From a bacterium 1XD42-54 (GTDB lineage: Bacteria > Bacillota > Clostridia > Lachnospirales > Lachnospiraceae), in assembly GCA_003612585.1 (NCBI GenBank), contig RAZH01000011.1:36349-100348 (forward strand): a DNA stretch of 64,000 nucleotides. The letters are read 5' to 3'. The position numbers were made by a program, and so were the translations under genes. The stretch's first letter is position 1. Each line of letters begins with the position of its first letter. Below, in pieces: positions 8,264 through 17,900 of the stretch. The notes under the pieces were generated by a model that had not been told where the DNA came from, did not search any database, and was given only the letters and a program-made list of their open reading frames with translations.

Positions 8264-8346
8264 TATGCTTGCCAAACCAGTCGCACCGCCTGATTCGGTC
8301 ACTCAGTCAGAGTCAGTGATTCTGATCTGCTGTATCGGTTCAAAAT

Positions 8347-8643
8347 TCACCGTGCCATCTGACGGTGCTGACTCCGGCGCTGTATCGATACCATCCTGGC
8401 ATAATCCACCGCTATATCGATCAGCACCGCTTTCTCATCCTCACCGCCCTTCATTCTGTCCAGATAGGTTTCCAGACTCATGACTGGCATATGTTTCATT
8501 CCTTCCTTTTCCATGACCAGCAAGGCCTTCTTCTCTCCGCTGATCTCTGCTTCTTTGATATGAACCTGATACTCCTGATAGCCCATTGGCAGATATCTCC
8601 GTATTCCTGTCCCTATCATCTGATAAAACTTTTCCCGGTTCAT
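8347..8643 (-). CDS. DUF5688-like small protein
   Basis: A 98-residue protein. The pattern EKKALLVMEKEGMKHMPVMSLETYLDRMKGGED followed by a helix with IAVDYARM resembles the N-terminal part of DUF5688 proteins (short strands, then P-I-L--Y---Y--G). Those are usually 250-350 residues long, so this is either a minimal form or a shortened copy. Its ATG overlaps the TGA of the preceding gene (ATGA), so the two are translationally coupled. Function unknown. Confidence 0.6.
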   Translation of the reverse strand: MNREKFYQMIGTGIRRYLPMGYQEYQVHIKEAEISGEKKALLVMEKEGMKHMPVMSLETYLDRMKGGEDEKAVLIDIAVDYARMVSIQRRSQHRQMAR

Positions 8644-8963
8644 TCTGCCTCCTTGATCTTAATCAGCCCATCCAGTGTCGTGCAGATGATATGGAGCCTG
8701 TCTGCCATGCTGATCTCGCTGTTCATGGTACCGGACACCTCTTTCCCGCAGACCACCACCATCCGGCACCTCTTTAAGATCAGATGGGACATCTTGGTTT
8801 TATCCTGCTGTTCCTCTGCTACGCCATCATCCAAAAATGGCGCAAATGCATACTGAGGACAGATAGGGACATAGCCCAATTCATAAATCTTCCGGCAGTA
8901 TTTCTGTACTTTCGCCCTGCTCTCATCCGCAGGGCAGCACACATAAGCCAACGCCTGTTCCAT
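8640..8963 (-). CDS. DUF4406/DUF7768-like (deoxyribosyltransferase-fold) protein
   Basis: The protein is 107 residues from ATG 8963, chosen because AAGGAGG lies 6 bases upstream; an in-frame start at 8990 falls inside an inverted repeat. The sequence AYVCCPADESRAKVQKYCRKIYELGYVPICPQ, followed by MSHLILKRCRMVVVCGKEVSGTM and SEI, is the pattern of small nucleoside 2-deoxyribosyltransferase-like proteins found in phages and ICEs. The typical end motif (D-G-G-H/E) is only partly present, so activity is uncertain. Confidence 0.7.
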   Translation of the reverse strand: MEQALAYVCCPADESRAKVQKYCRKIYELGYVPICPQYAFAPFLDDGVAEEQQDKTKMSHLILKRCRMVVVCGKEVSGTMNSEISMADRLHIICTTLDGLIKIKEAE

Positions 8964-8980
8964 TGTGCGCCTCCTTTCCG

Positions 8981-9037
8981 GCATCCACATGGATGCCTAT
9001 CTTTTTTATCAGAGGGAACGGTCATCCATGTGGATGC
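8981..9037. repeat. 15-base inverted repeat of near-palindromes
   Basis: GCATCCACATGGATG (8981-8995) and CATCCATGTGGATGC (9023-9037) are perfect inverted copies, separated by 27 bases. Each arm is itself a near-palindrome around ACAT/ATGT (GCATCC...GGATGC). It lies between the methylase stop and the next gene's start, so it could form alternative hairpins in the mRNA or bind a regulator. Confidence 0.5.
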
Positions 9038-9063
9038 CTACCGCTCCTGCCCAGGTTCCATCA

Positions 9064-9885
9064 TTACGCATTCTGTCCGCTATCCTCTCCGGCTGCCGCA
9101 CTCAAGGCAAACTGTACACGGTCAGTGCCGAGCTTATAATAAGCGTCCGTCACTTCAATGCCTACTGCCTCATATCCTTCCTCCACTGCAGCGAGGATCG
9201 TTGTTCCTGCCCCGGCAAACGGATCCAGGATACGGCCTCCCGGCTCACAGATCTGGATGATATCCTTCATTAACTGCAAGGGCTTCTCCGTCACATGGAT
9301 GCGGTTCTGCGGATTCCCATAACGGAAAACACCGGGGAGGCATGACACTGGCCGGTTCACAGGCATCGGGCCATTACTTCCCCAAACGATATATTCAGCC
9401 TGCTGACGAAAGCGCCCTTTCTGCGGACGGGAATTTCCCTTATCCCACACAGCGGTTCCCCTCCAGATCCAGCCTGCCCACTGCAAGGCATCGGTGATGG
9501 ACGGATACTGCCGCCAGTCAATAAACAGGCAGATGGGCGCTCCTTTTTTACAGGCTTTTCTCGCATCATACAGCCACTCTGCCATCCAATGGGTCCAGGA
9601 ACGCTGGTCTTTGTTATCCCCATCAAAATCGGGCAGGGCATTCTCCGCCCTCATGCTGCTGTACTTCTGATTGGTGGTACGGTTGCGCTCATTCTGCTTC
9701 GTACCACCGGAAGCATATGGCGGATCTGTGATCAGGGCATCAAAAATTCCCGGACGGAACGCCTGTACAAGCTGCAGCGTATCTCCATGCAGGATACGCC
9801 ACCTGTCACCGCCGACAGACTCCACCGGGAATGTCCCTTCTTTCATCAGGTTATCAAGTTGCAGGTTATTCTCCATAGGCATCAT
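9064..9885 (-). CDS. Orphan DNA methyltransferase (N4/N6 type)
   Basis: A 273-residue S-adenosylmethionine-dependent DNA amino-methyltransferase. The catalytic motif IV DPPY is at residues 54-57. The SAM-binding motif (DPFAGAGTT) comes much later, at about 219-227, an order typical of the beta class. A TEKP motif precedes the SAM site. No restriction endonuclease gene is adjacent, so it is an orphan methylase that may protect the element from host restriction. The start is ambiguous among ATG 9885, 9882 and 9876; the last has the best spacing from GGAAAGG. Confidence 0.88.
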   Translation of the reverse strand: MMPMENNLQLDNLMKEGTFPVESVGGDRWRILHGDTLQLVQAFRPGIFDALITDPPYASGGTKQNERNRTTNQKYSSMRAENALPDFDGDNKDQRSWTHWMAEWLYDARKACKKGAPICLFIDWRQYPSITDALQWAGWIWRGTAVWDKGNSRPQKGRFRQQAEYIVWGSNGPMPVNRPVSCLPGVFRYGNPQNRIHVTEKPLQLMKDIIQICEPGGRILDPFAGAGTTILAAVEEGYEAVGIEVTDAYYKLGTDRVQFALSAAAGEDSGQNA

Positions 9886-9893
9886 CCTTTCCT

Positions 9894-10493
9894 TTATCGT
9901 TCTCTATCTTTTCTTTTATTCTTTTCTTTCCGGTATTCCTCCGGCGGCTCCAGTTTCCGCTGTTTTACCAATACTTCCCGTTTTCCATTCTCCAGAATGA
10001 ACATATCTTCCGTGCGGTTTAAGTAATGTTCTCCCTCAAAGACATTGTCATTAACAACAAACCAGCCGCAGACGGTTCCATAAACATTGCTCTTTCTCCC
10101 AATCAGCGGGGACTGACCATTGTCTGATTGCTTGACTACCGCATTTCCGGCGAGCCTTGCATCTTCCTTCATTTCGCCACTGAAAAAGCTGCTGTTCCCC
10201 TCTGCCATTGCCCGCTCATACATTCTGGCATTGCCGCCTACCAATGCGCTCCCCCGTGCCACAGCACCATCAAACATCCGTCCGTCATCTGCAACCACAG
10301 CTTCTTCACAGCAGACCGCCTGATCATAAATCCAGCAGGTTCCCTCCTGGGACAGATTATCTTCCGTCTGAACATATCCTCCAAGCATTCCAGGACTGAC
10401 CTGCTCATTTACCTGGCATAAAGCACGGATACGGTGCAGCCATGGATACTTCGGGTGCGCATCCTCTGTAATTTCATATTTCTTCCGGCTCAT
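9894..10493 (-). CDS. Beta-solenoid (YdcK-like) repeat protein
   Basis: Residues 40-135 show a left-handed beta-helix repeat: NLSQEGTCWIYDQAVCCEEAVVADDGRMFDGAVARGSALVGGNARMYERAM, with the short A/G-x-V/A-x-G/D-N steps of hexapeptide-like coils. The opening HRIRALCQV---V--G-LGGYVQTEDNLSQ is the standard lead-in of this phage/ICE family. Role unknown, probably a binding scaffold. Its ATG overlaps the TGA of the upstream gene (ATGA). Confidence 0.75.
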   Translation of the reverse strand: MSRKKYEITEDAHPKYPWLHRIRALCQVNEQVSPGMLGGYVQTEDNLSQEGTCWIYDQAVCCEEAVVADDGRMFDGAVARGSALVGGNARMYERAMAEGNSSFFSGEMKEDARLAGNAVVKQSDNGQSPLIGRKSNVYGTVCGWFVVNDNVFEGEHYLNRTEDMFILENGKREVLVKQRKLEPPEEYRKEKNKRKDRER

Positions 10494-11302
10494 CGGCTGG
10501 TTCCCCCTTTCTCCGGCTTCCGATGCGGCTTTTCCTTCTCCTGTCTCGGCACACTCAATTCCGTTTCCACATACTCGCTGATAATCCCAAGGGCCTGATA
10601 ATAGTTGTCACAATTCTGCACCCTCTGAAACATCTCATCCGCTTCCTTGCTTTGCCCGTTTCTCACAAGCAGCCTTCTGGCATCTCCCATAATGGAAAAA
10701 ATATTACCATCATGCCCAAGCAGTTTCATTTTCGGCCAGCGCACCGCTTTTTCCCCCTTGCCTTCCTGCTTTTGGCTTTCTATCTCCGATGCCTGCCGGA
10801 AGCAGAAATTTCTGTTGCACTGCCAGAAATGAACATTTATATTCCCGCCATCCACACGAATGTCTCTCTGCTCAAATCCTTCTCCCCACCCGTCACTGTA
10901 CTGGCCGGTAATGTATTCACACAGTTTCGTCAGCTCATGGGACTCCAAATAATCATTTAACCGGAGTGTCGTACAACCATACAAAACATGGTCTACTTCT
11001 TTTACAGACACTATCGCACTTTCCACCTTTTCTTTTATGTCCGGGCTGCCGCCAAAATACTGCATCAGGTTACATGGTTTTCCATCCACACTGCCAAATG
11101 TATTTTCTTCATCCACCATTTTCTGAATGGCATCCTTGTACTGCACAAGATCGGCTCCATCTAATGGCATTCTGCCAGAATCCCGACCCCACACGCCATC
11201 ATCTTCCTCCAGATCGTCCCAATCATTTTCATCCGGAATAAATTCTGCTGTCAAAGGTGTCAGCAATTCTATCTGCATGTTTTCTTCCTGTTCCACCAGC
11301 AT
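10490..11302 (-). CDS. Conserved ICE protein, unknown function
   Basis: The protein is about 270 residues, starting at ATG 11302 (an internal ATG at 11278 with AGGAAG upstream is also possible). Two parts are visible. The N-terminal/middle part contains DGWGEGFEQRDIRVDGGNINVHFWQ, a segment repeatedly found in antirestriction-like ICE proteins. The C-terminal part contains MKLLGHDGNIFSIMGDARRLL then ADEMFQRVQNCDNYYQALGIISEYVE, a helical module frequent in Clostridia elements. The N-terminus is acidic. I do not know a function. It is coupled to its neighbours on both sides by overlaps or near-contact. Confidence 0.75.
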   Translation of the reverse strand: MLVEQEENMQIELLTPLTAEFIPDENDWDDLEEDDGVWGRDSGRMPLDGADLVQYKDAIQKMVDEENTFGSVDGKPCNLMQYFGGSPDIKEKVESAIVSVKEVDHVLYGCTTLRLNDYLESHELTKLCEYITGQYSDGWGEGFEQRDIRVDGGNINVHFWQCNRNFCFRQASEIESQKQEGKGEKAVRWPKMKLLGHDGNIFSIMGDARRLLVRNGQSKEADEMFQRVQNCDNYYQALGIISEYVETELSVPRQEKEKPHRKPEKGGTSR

Positions 11303-11305
11303 CAC

Positions 11306-12271
11306 CTACCTCTCCGGTGCTGTACGCACCTTTTTCTTTTCTTCCTTTTTCATCTTTGCCAGATCCGCATAGTCCGCCCCTTCGATCTGCGGCAGGTTCT
11401 CTATGATCCGATAGGCAGCTCCGTAGGCTTTTTTTAGATTGGCACATGCCCATCGCCCTGCAAAATCGTTATCCGTGCAGATCTCGATTTCTTCAATCTC
11501 CGGGTGCTTTGATAGAAAATACTCCAGCGCAGGCGGATTCTTCATCTCCCGGTATGTTTCCCCTTCTTTTGGCGCACTGATCCCGCCAAGCTCCAGACGG
11601 TATTTATCCAGACTGCCGCCCTCCAGCGTCAGATGGGCCAGTGCGTCAATGCAAGCTTCGTAAACCGCTACCCGCTTGGAATCCTTTTGAGGCGGCACAC
11701 AAAACGCGTACGCCTTTTCACTTCCTGACTGCTCGATCTTAAAGGAATTTTTTCCATTATCATAAATCCCACGAAGAAAAGCATACCGGGCTTTCCCGTT
11801 TTCATCCCGTCCAACGAACACAGCGTTATGGTATGGTCTGCTCTCATAGAGGATTCCCAATCTCAGGCAGTACCGGATAGCGGCCTCGCTGATGCCTCTC
11901 CCGGACAGGTATTGCAGGATCCTGCGGTTGTTCATGTTCCTTTCCGGCAGCACAAACGGTTTCCTTTCCGGTGCCGGAATCTCCTGCGGGATATAGATAA
12001 AATTTCCTTCCTGCAGCAGACTGACCGCTTCCATAAAACTGTACCCATCTACCTGTGTCAGAAACCGCAGAGCACTGATGCCACCGATGTCCCTCGATTT
12101 CCAGTGCCATTTGCTGGTTACCTCGTTGATCTTGAAACTGTCATGATCCGTCAGTTCCCATTCATTGATTGTCCTTGTTTTCTTAAGGCGGTAAGGCTGG
12201 TTCTCCCTCAGATACTCATACGCCCGGATTTTCTTCAGTTCCCGGATCTGTTCTTCACTGACCCATGGCAT
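11306..12271 (-). CDS. DUF3991/Toprim primase-like protein
   Basis: A 321-residue protein. The N-terminal half has the DUF3991 pattern (SKWHWKSRDIGGISALRFL, then YLSGRGISEAAIRYCL). The C-terminal half is a Toprim domain: VAVYEACIDALAHL carries the conserved Glu, and EICTDNDFAGRWA carries the DxDxxG metal site. Such proteins replace a classical primase in plasmids and ICEs and probably prime the transferred strand. A zinc-finger domain is not obvious. The start ATG 12271 overlaps the metK stop (TAATG), so the two are translated together. Confidence 0.85.
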   Translation of the reverse strand: MPWVSEEQIRELKKIRAYEYLRENQPYRLKKTRTINEWELTDHDSFKINEVTSKWHWKSRDIGGISALRFLTQVDGYSFMEAVSLLQEGNFIYIPQEIPAPERKPFVLPERNMNNRRILQYLSGRGISEAAIRYCLRLGILYESRPYHNAVFVGRDENGKARYAFLRGIYDNGKNSFKIEQSGSEKAYAFCVPPQKDSKRVAVYEACIDALAHLTLEGGSLDKYRLELGGISAPKEGETYREMKNPPALEYFLSKHPEIEEIEICTDNDFAGRWACANLKKAYGAAYRIIENLPQIEGADYADLAKMKKEEKKKVRTAPER

Positions 12272-13437
12272 TACATGACGGTATTCCGCAGCGCTTCCAC
12301 CTTATCTGTCCGCTCCCACGGAAATTCCTTTCTTCCAAAATGCCCATATACTGCAGTCTGTTTAAAAATCGGCCGCTTTAAGCGCAGCGTATCTATGATC
12401 TGGTTCGGTGTCAGGGCGAACACCAGTGGGATCGCCGCCGCAAGGCAGTCATCCGCACAGATTTTTCCCGTTCCAAAAGTATCCACCTGCACCATGACTG
12501 GCTGTGCCACACCGATAGCGTAAGCGAGGGACACCTGGCATCGGCTGGCAAGGCCGGCAGCTACCATGTTCTTCGCAATATACCTGGCCATATACGCACC
12601 GGAGCGGTCTACTTTCGAACAGTCTTTTCCAGAGAAAGCCCCGCCTCCATGCGGAACAATACTTCCGTAAGTATCCACCATCAGTTTCCGGCCGGTAAGC
12701 CCGGTATCTGCATCCAGCCCGCCGCAGACAAATCTCCCTGACGGGTTGATATAAACAGCCGTATCCTCATCCGCAGGGAGCAGCCGTAAAGCTGGAGTCA
12801 GCACTTTGTTCCTGATCTCCTGCTCCAGCTTCTTCAGGTTCTTATCCTTTGTATGCTGGCAGGACACGACCACGCTGTCCAGACGGACTGGCCTGCCATC
12901 CTCATATTCCACCGTCACCTGTGCCTTTCCATCCGGCAAAATCCCCTCAATAAAATGGCTCCGCCTGCTGGCAGCCAGTTCCCGGACAATCCGGTTCGCC
13001 AGTACCACTGGCATCGGCAGAAACTGCGGTGTCTCGTCACATGCATAGCCGATCATCACGCCCTGGTCCCCAGCGCCATTCTCCCATCCCGGCTGGTTAG
13101 GTGGAAGACCGCAGCGTTTCTCCCTCGAACACTCCACAGCTTTTGCAATATCCGGACTCTGCTGGTGGATCAGCGCATCCATCTCAATATTGTCCGCATG
13201 GTATCCCACATCCGAAAGAATCTTTTTCATAATCCCAAACACATATGGCTCATGGGTACTGGTAATCTCCCCGGCTGCCAGGATCATCCCTTTCGTTGCC
13301 AGCACTTCGCAGGCTACCCTTGATTCCGGATCAAACTTCAAACACTCATCCAGAATGCTGTCTGCGATCAGGTCGCACAGTTTATCCGGATGCCCTTCCG
13401 TAACAGATTCTGCTGTATATAATCGTTTCATAATCAA
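12271..13437 (-). CDS. metK: S-adenosylmethionine synthetase, ICE-borne
   Basis: Makes SAM from methionine and ATP in the cytoplasm. The N-terminal signature SVTEGHPDK, the ATP-binding GAGDQG loop and the metal/phosphate GGGAFSGKD segment are all present, and 388 residues is the normal size. It is unusual to find this housekeeping gene inside a conjugative element. It shares the operon with two SAM-using DNA methylases and is coupled by a stop/start overlap to the primase-like gene. It is therefore likely an accessory copy that raises SAM supply. The start is TTG 13437 (AAAGG 7 bases upstream) or ATG 13431. Confidence 0.95.
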   Translation of the reverse strand: MIMKRLYTAESVTEGHPDKLCDLIADSILDECLKFDPESRVACEVLATKGMILAAGEITSTHEPYVFGIMKKILSDVGYHADNIEMDALIHQQSPDIAKAVECSREKRCGLPPNQPGWENGAGDQGVMIGYACDETPQFLPMPVVLANRIVRELAASRRSHFIEGILPDGKAQVTVEYEDGRPVRLDSVVVSCQHTKDKNLKKLEQEIRNKVLTPALRLLPADEDTAVYINPSGRFVCGGLDADTGLTGRKLMVDTYGSIVPHGGGAFSGKDCSKVDRSGAYMARYIAKNMVAAGLASRCQVSLAYAIGVAQPVMVQVDTFGTGKICADDCLAAAIPLVFALTPNQIIDTLRLKRPIFKQTAVYGHFGRKEFPWERTDKVEALRNTVM

Positions 13438-13449
13438 ATCCCAACCTTT

Positions 13450-13499
13450 CTTTTAAAAAAGGCGGGATACATCCTGATCCCGGACATACCCCGCCTTAC
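13450..13499 (-). terminator. Rho-independent terminator after sortase gene
   Basis: On the minus strand AAGGCGGG pairs with CCCGCCTT across a loop that itself contains a smaller stem, followed by a run of six T. It lies between the sortase stop and the metK start. Confidence 0.8.
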
Positions 13500-13586
13500 T
13501 GACATTTTTATTTCTTATTTTCTTTATTTCCCGTCCATCAAACTCAGGACAGTAATACATCTCCCATAAAGAGATTCCTGCAGATA

Positions 13587-14411
13587 TTAAGAGCCGGATC
13601 CCCGAACAGCCACTACGATGTTCCTGGCACCATTCCATTCATACGAACACGTTACCAGAGTAAGCACCTGCTTTAAGTCATCCGCTGCAGGATTTTTCCC
13701 ATTGTCGAACAGTTCCAGGGCTTTTGCCTGCGCAATATAGGAAAAAAGCCCGTCCGGTTCCTGAAAAGAAACCTGCTGGAATGGGAACATAGAGACATCT
13801 GCTTTCAGGACTGCCACGACAGTATAGACAGATACGCCATCCATAGTCTGGAAAAGAACAGCCGGGTGTTCCTTGCAGTAGTCGTAAGACGCATATCTGT
13901 CAAGGTTCCCGAACATTACACCGCTGTTCATGTTATGCCCGTATATGACAAGGTTCTCCCCCTCCCGGACATCGCAGTTCCATTGCAGAAACAGGCTCCC
14001 ATTGATATCTGATCCGCCCTTATAATTCCGGCGCAGATAATATTCCGGCTCATCCGCACTGCCCTGGAGGACAGGGTAATCGATGCCTGTGTCCGGGATT
14101 GCAAGCCACCCTTTCACAGCTGGGTATTGTTCCTGTAAGGCTGCGAGATCCACGAGGGGCGGCACAGTGCTTTTTTCCCCAGCTGGCTGCCCTTCCCCGG
14201 AGGTTTCCTCCGGAAGACGTTCTCCCGGAAAATCATCCTTCAGTGTCTCTGCCAGTTCCCGGTTTTCTTCCGGCACAGCTACCATGTGATAATACAGGAT
14301 CCCCGCACTGGTACAAAAAACCAGAAGCAGGAGCAGCTGCAACATCCAGCGGATGAAAGCCTGATATCTGCATGGATCACCGTTCCCATCCCTTTTTCCT
14401 GCTTTTTGCAT
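13587..14411 (-). CDS. srtB: Class B sortase
   Basis: A 274-residue membrane-anchored transpeptidase. An N-terminal membrane helix spans residues 24-42, followed by a Pro/Glu-rich linker and the sortase barrel. Catalytic residues are visible: His159 in IYGHNMNSG, Cys255 in LVTCSYEW and Arg263 in ARNIVVAVR. The extended N-terminal helix region and TCSY context fit class B. Its likely substrate is the Cna_B adhesin encoded just upstream (14951-20224), which ends with a VPKTG sorting motif. It overlaps the gamma-glutamylcyclotransferase-like gene by 35 bases. Confidence 0.93.
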   Translation of the reverse strand: MQKAGKRDGNGDPCRYQAFIRWMLQLLLLLVFCTSAGILYYHMVAVPEENRELAETLKDDFPGERLPEETSGEGQPAGEKSTVPPLVDLAALQEQYPAVKGWLAIPDTGIDYPVLQGSADEPEYYLRRNYKGGSDINGSLFLQWNCDVREGENLVIYGHNMNSGVMFGNLDRYASYDYCKEHPAVLFQTMDGVSVYTVVAVLKADVSMFPFQQVSFQEPDGLFSYIAQAKALELFDNGKNPAADDLKQVLTLVTCSYEWNGARNIVVAVRGSGS

Positions 14412-14874
14412 TCCTGGCTTTCACTTCCTTTTCTGTCCGGCATACGGCATCCATGATCGGCTCCGTTGGGATCCCATTCTGTTTGCACCCCTCTATGATC
14501 CCATGCAGATAAAAATCCGATGGCCGGGCTGGGTAGTCTTTATGGGGCGCATTCATGACATACACCATGCACTGATAGGCAGTTCCATCTCCTGCCCTGA
14601 CATGGATGGTTTTCTTCCCATACAGGTATGGATATCCTTCATATCGGTTCAGGCTCTTTTCACACGCCCCGGTGATCCTCCATAAAACGCCATCCACATG
14701 ACTGCCCTTTTCCGGCAGGATCGTTGCCACGCCGCTTTCCGGATTCTGGCTGCAGAAAGCAAGGCGGTAATCATCCAGCCGGACATTTCCCACTACCTCT
14801 GCGGCCGGACACCTAAAGTCCATCTGATCCAGGTTCATATTGCTGCCATAGGCAAAATACAGTGTCTCTGCCAA
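14377..14874 (-). CDS. Gamma-glutamylcyclotransferase (AIG2-like) family protein
   Basis: The sequence begins LAETLYFAYGSNMNLDQM; YFAYGSNM is the hallmark substrate-binding loop of this fold. A Glu in the middle (LNRYEGYPYLYGK) is at the expected catalytic position. Family members cleave gamma-glutamyl amines, releasing 5-oxoproline. Start TTG 14874 is preferred, with AAGGTGG upstream. The longer frame to 14958 would run through the adhesin gene's terminator and overlap its stop. The gene lies next to an adhesin and a sortase, with an amidoligase on the other side of the adhesin, which suggests a gamma-glutamyl-type modification and removal pair. Confidence 0.85.
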   Translation of the reverse strand: MAETLYFAYGSNMNLDQMDFRCPAAEVVGNVRLDDYRLAFCSQNPESGVATILPEKGSHVDGVLWRITGACEKSLNRYEGYPYLYGKKTIHVRAGDGTAYQCMVYVMNAPHKDYPARPSDFYLHGIIEGCKQNGIPTEPIMDAVCRTEKEVKARNAKSRKKGWER

Positions 14875-14900
14875 TCTGCCACCTTCTTTCTGATCTTGGT

Positions 14901-14937
14901 TTAAAATATAGGAGCCCGCATCATGGCAGGCTCCCAT
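14901..14937 (-). terminator. Terminator after adhesin gene
   Basis: On the minus strand GGAGCC-TGC pairs with GC-GGGCTCC around a short loop and is followed by TATATTTTAAA. It lies 13 bases beyond the adhesin stop. Confidence 0.65.
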
Positions 14938-14950
14938 CGGTTTATGGCTA

Positions 14951-17900
14951 TTAACCATTTTTACGCTTCTTCTTTCTTCTGCTTACCGCAAATCCGGCTA
15001 ATCCGGCTGCGGACAACAGCATCAGGATGACCGGGATCCAGAGGTTCGTCTCATCCCCTGTTTTCGGCACATCGGTCGGTTTTGCCTCATCCTTCATGAT
15101 AACTTTCTGGATTTCAGAGGTATCTTTCACTTCAAAGGTAATATCCTCGGCTACCAGATAACCGTCCGGTGCCTGTTCCTCGCGCAGAGTGTATGTGCCG
15201 ATTGGCAGTTTTTCAATATAATGCGGCTTATCAGAAGATACCCAGCTCTCCACTACCTTTCCCTCACTGTCAAGGATCGTCAGTTTCGCTCCCGGCAGTT
15301 CTTTCTTTCCGGTGATATCCGTCTTGCTGATCTCCACTTTGGTTACATCGTCCTCCATCTTGACTTTCTGGATCTCCACGGTATCCTCAATGGTAAATTC
15401 AACACGTTCTGCTGTCACATATCCATCCGCAGGTTTCGTTTCGACCAGCGTGTAAGTCTTGCCGACTGCCAGTTCTTTGATCACATGGGGTTCTTTTTCA
15501 GACACCCATTCATCCACGATTTTACCGGATTCGTCAACTACCTGAAGCTTTGCCCCCGGCAGTTCCTCCCCAGTGGTTAAATCCGATTTTGTGACCTCCA
15601 CAGTGGTCGGCTCATCCTCAAAAGTAAATGCATAGGAAACTTCCGCAGTATCCCCGCCCTGATATTCAAACGTGAATTCTTTTACCTCATCTGTCGTTGC
15701 GAATCCAGCCGGAGCATAGAACTCTTTCACATAATATTTTCCATCCACCGGGAGATCTGCCACAAAGGTAATCTTCCCTTCTGCATCCGTAGACTTCAGT
15801 TCAATGACTGTATCTGCTTCGATCAGGACTTTCCCCGATGCAGACAGGATATCTTCTTTCGTGTAAAGCCCGAAGATCGCTCCCTCCAGTACACGGTCGC
15901 TGTCCTTTTCTTTCTTTAATACGGACACGACCGCCCTCTGTCTGTTGTTCTGCCAGTCCTCATCATATACCACGACCGGGGTATCCTGGTCACGGTAAGT
16001 AAGGTCCACATATCTCGGTTCCCCATCCAGCACGTAGCCATAAGCTGTGCCGACTTCAACCACATAGTATTTTCCGACAGGCAGGTTCTCCACTTTTGCG
16101 ATACCCATTTCATCGGTTGTTACCGTCTCGACCAGCTCATCCTTTTTATAATGATCTTCGCTGACGCCATCGGCTGCTTTGATATCCTCGGCTGCATAGA
16201 TTTCAAAAGTAACATCCGTCAGGTTCCCGGTAATATAGTTAAAGATATGCTCTACAACCCCTTTTACCTGGCTGACTAATGTCACGCTGTCGAGGAATTC
16301 ACCCTTTTTATTAACGATCAGCGTTGCCGTTGGCACCTCATCCTTCATCTCCACTTTCTGGATCTCGGCTATATCTTCCACAGTAAAGGTGATATCCGTT
16401 GTTTTCAGGTAACCAAACGGTGCAAAAGATTCGCGCAGTGTATAGGTCTCTCCGACCGTCAGACGCTTCATGACATGCGGCTCATCTTTTACGGATACCC
16501 AGCTGTCAACCGTATTTCCGTCTTTATCGATGACAGATAGGGATGCGCCGGAAAGTTCCACGCCTGTGGTGATATCCGATTTCGTGATCTCGACCGTTGT
16601 CGGCTCATTCTTCTTTACGGATTCCAGTTTCACGACCGGGATATCCTGTCCCTGATAGGAAGCGTCAAAGTTGAGGATCTCATTCGAAGATACAAATCCG
16701 GCCGGCGCTGCCAGTTCTTTCACATAATACTTTCCGAGCGGCAGATCAAGCGTAAAGGCTGCCTGTCCTTTTTCATCACTGGTTACCGTTTCCAGAAGGG
16801 TGTCTGCTGTCACGAGGGTCTTGTCACCGGATACGATATCCTCTGCATTATAAAGGCCGAACTCGGCTCCCGCTACAACTGCTCCGTTTTCTGCGTCCTG
16901 CTTCTCTACCGTGATGCTGACTTTCTGCCTGTCATTGGTAAACTCTGCGGTTTCTGTAATGACCGGGGTGTCCTGCCCTTCATAGACAAACTCCACTTCC
17001 TCTGAAGAAACATTCAGGACATAACCTTCTGGCGCAGTCACTTCTTCGATCCGGTATTTTCCAAGCGGCAGGTCCTCTATCACTGCCTTACCTTCCCCGT
17101 CTGTTGTCACGGTCGCTACCAGAGCACCGGAAGCATACTCCAGATTACGGTTCCCGGACTCACCAGTCTGATGGTCTGCGGTGTAGATATCCTCTGCAGC
17201 GTATACCTTAAATACAGCGCCTGCAAGGTCTGCCGCCTCATAGTGGAAATCCTTATCAAATCCGGACAGCACTTCTCCATCCTTATGGATGACAAGTTCA
17301 CCCTTTGCCGGATGGTTCTCATAAGCCACTTCAATAATGGCGTCTTTGCTCACGCCATCCACCTGGTATGCGGTATTGGAATCCACTTTAATTTCTACAC
17401 AGCCTGGATTTAACGTATACCCGTCCGGGGCTGTCACTTCCTCGATCCGGTAATTTCCCGGCTGCAGGTTCTCCGGCAGGATCAGATACCCTTCCTCATT
17501 GGTAAAATAGGATTTGTGCACGGTGGTATGCGGATACGTTGTTACCTGTTCCACATATTTCCCATTATCCAGATTATAAACCTTAAATTCCGTATCAGGA
17601 ACCAGTACAGGCTGTTTGGTCTCATCGTCTTTCTTAATGATCTTTAACTTCGCTTCGAACTCATCGTCCAACAGTACCCGCCAGGTCTGCGGTTCGGTTT
17701 TATTCTCCGATATCGTCACCATAAAATCATCCACCGGGGTGAAGTTATGGGGGGTTGTTGTCTCACGCACGATATAAGTCCCATAAGGGATTGGGATCGA
17801 GCATGCATAGCCCTTTTCATCGGTAAACATCTCTGTTTTTCCATCTGCGGTCAGCACGATCGGCTCTGCGGATGCAAAATCATAGGAACCGTCCGCTTTG

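Noticed and set aside
9043..9063. Repeated GCATCCACATGGATGC units near here as a CRISPR array
   Set aside because: Only two copies, in inverted orientation, with no regular spacers and no cas genes.
14875..14958. Extended N-terminus of the cyclotransferase-like protein
   Set aside because: The extra codons run through a terminator hairpin and overlap the adhesin stop; the family motif begins right after TTG 14874.
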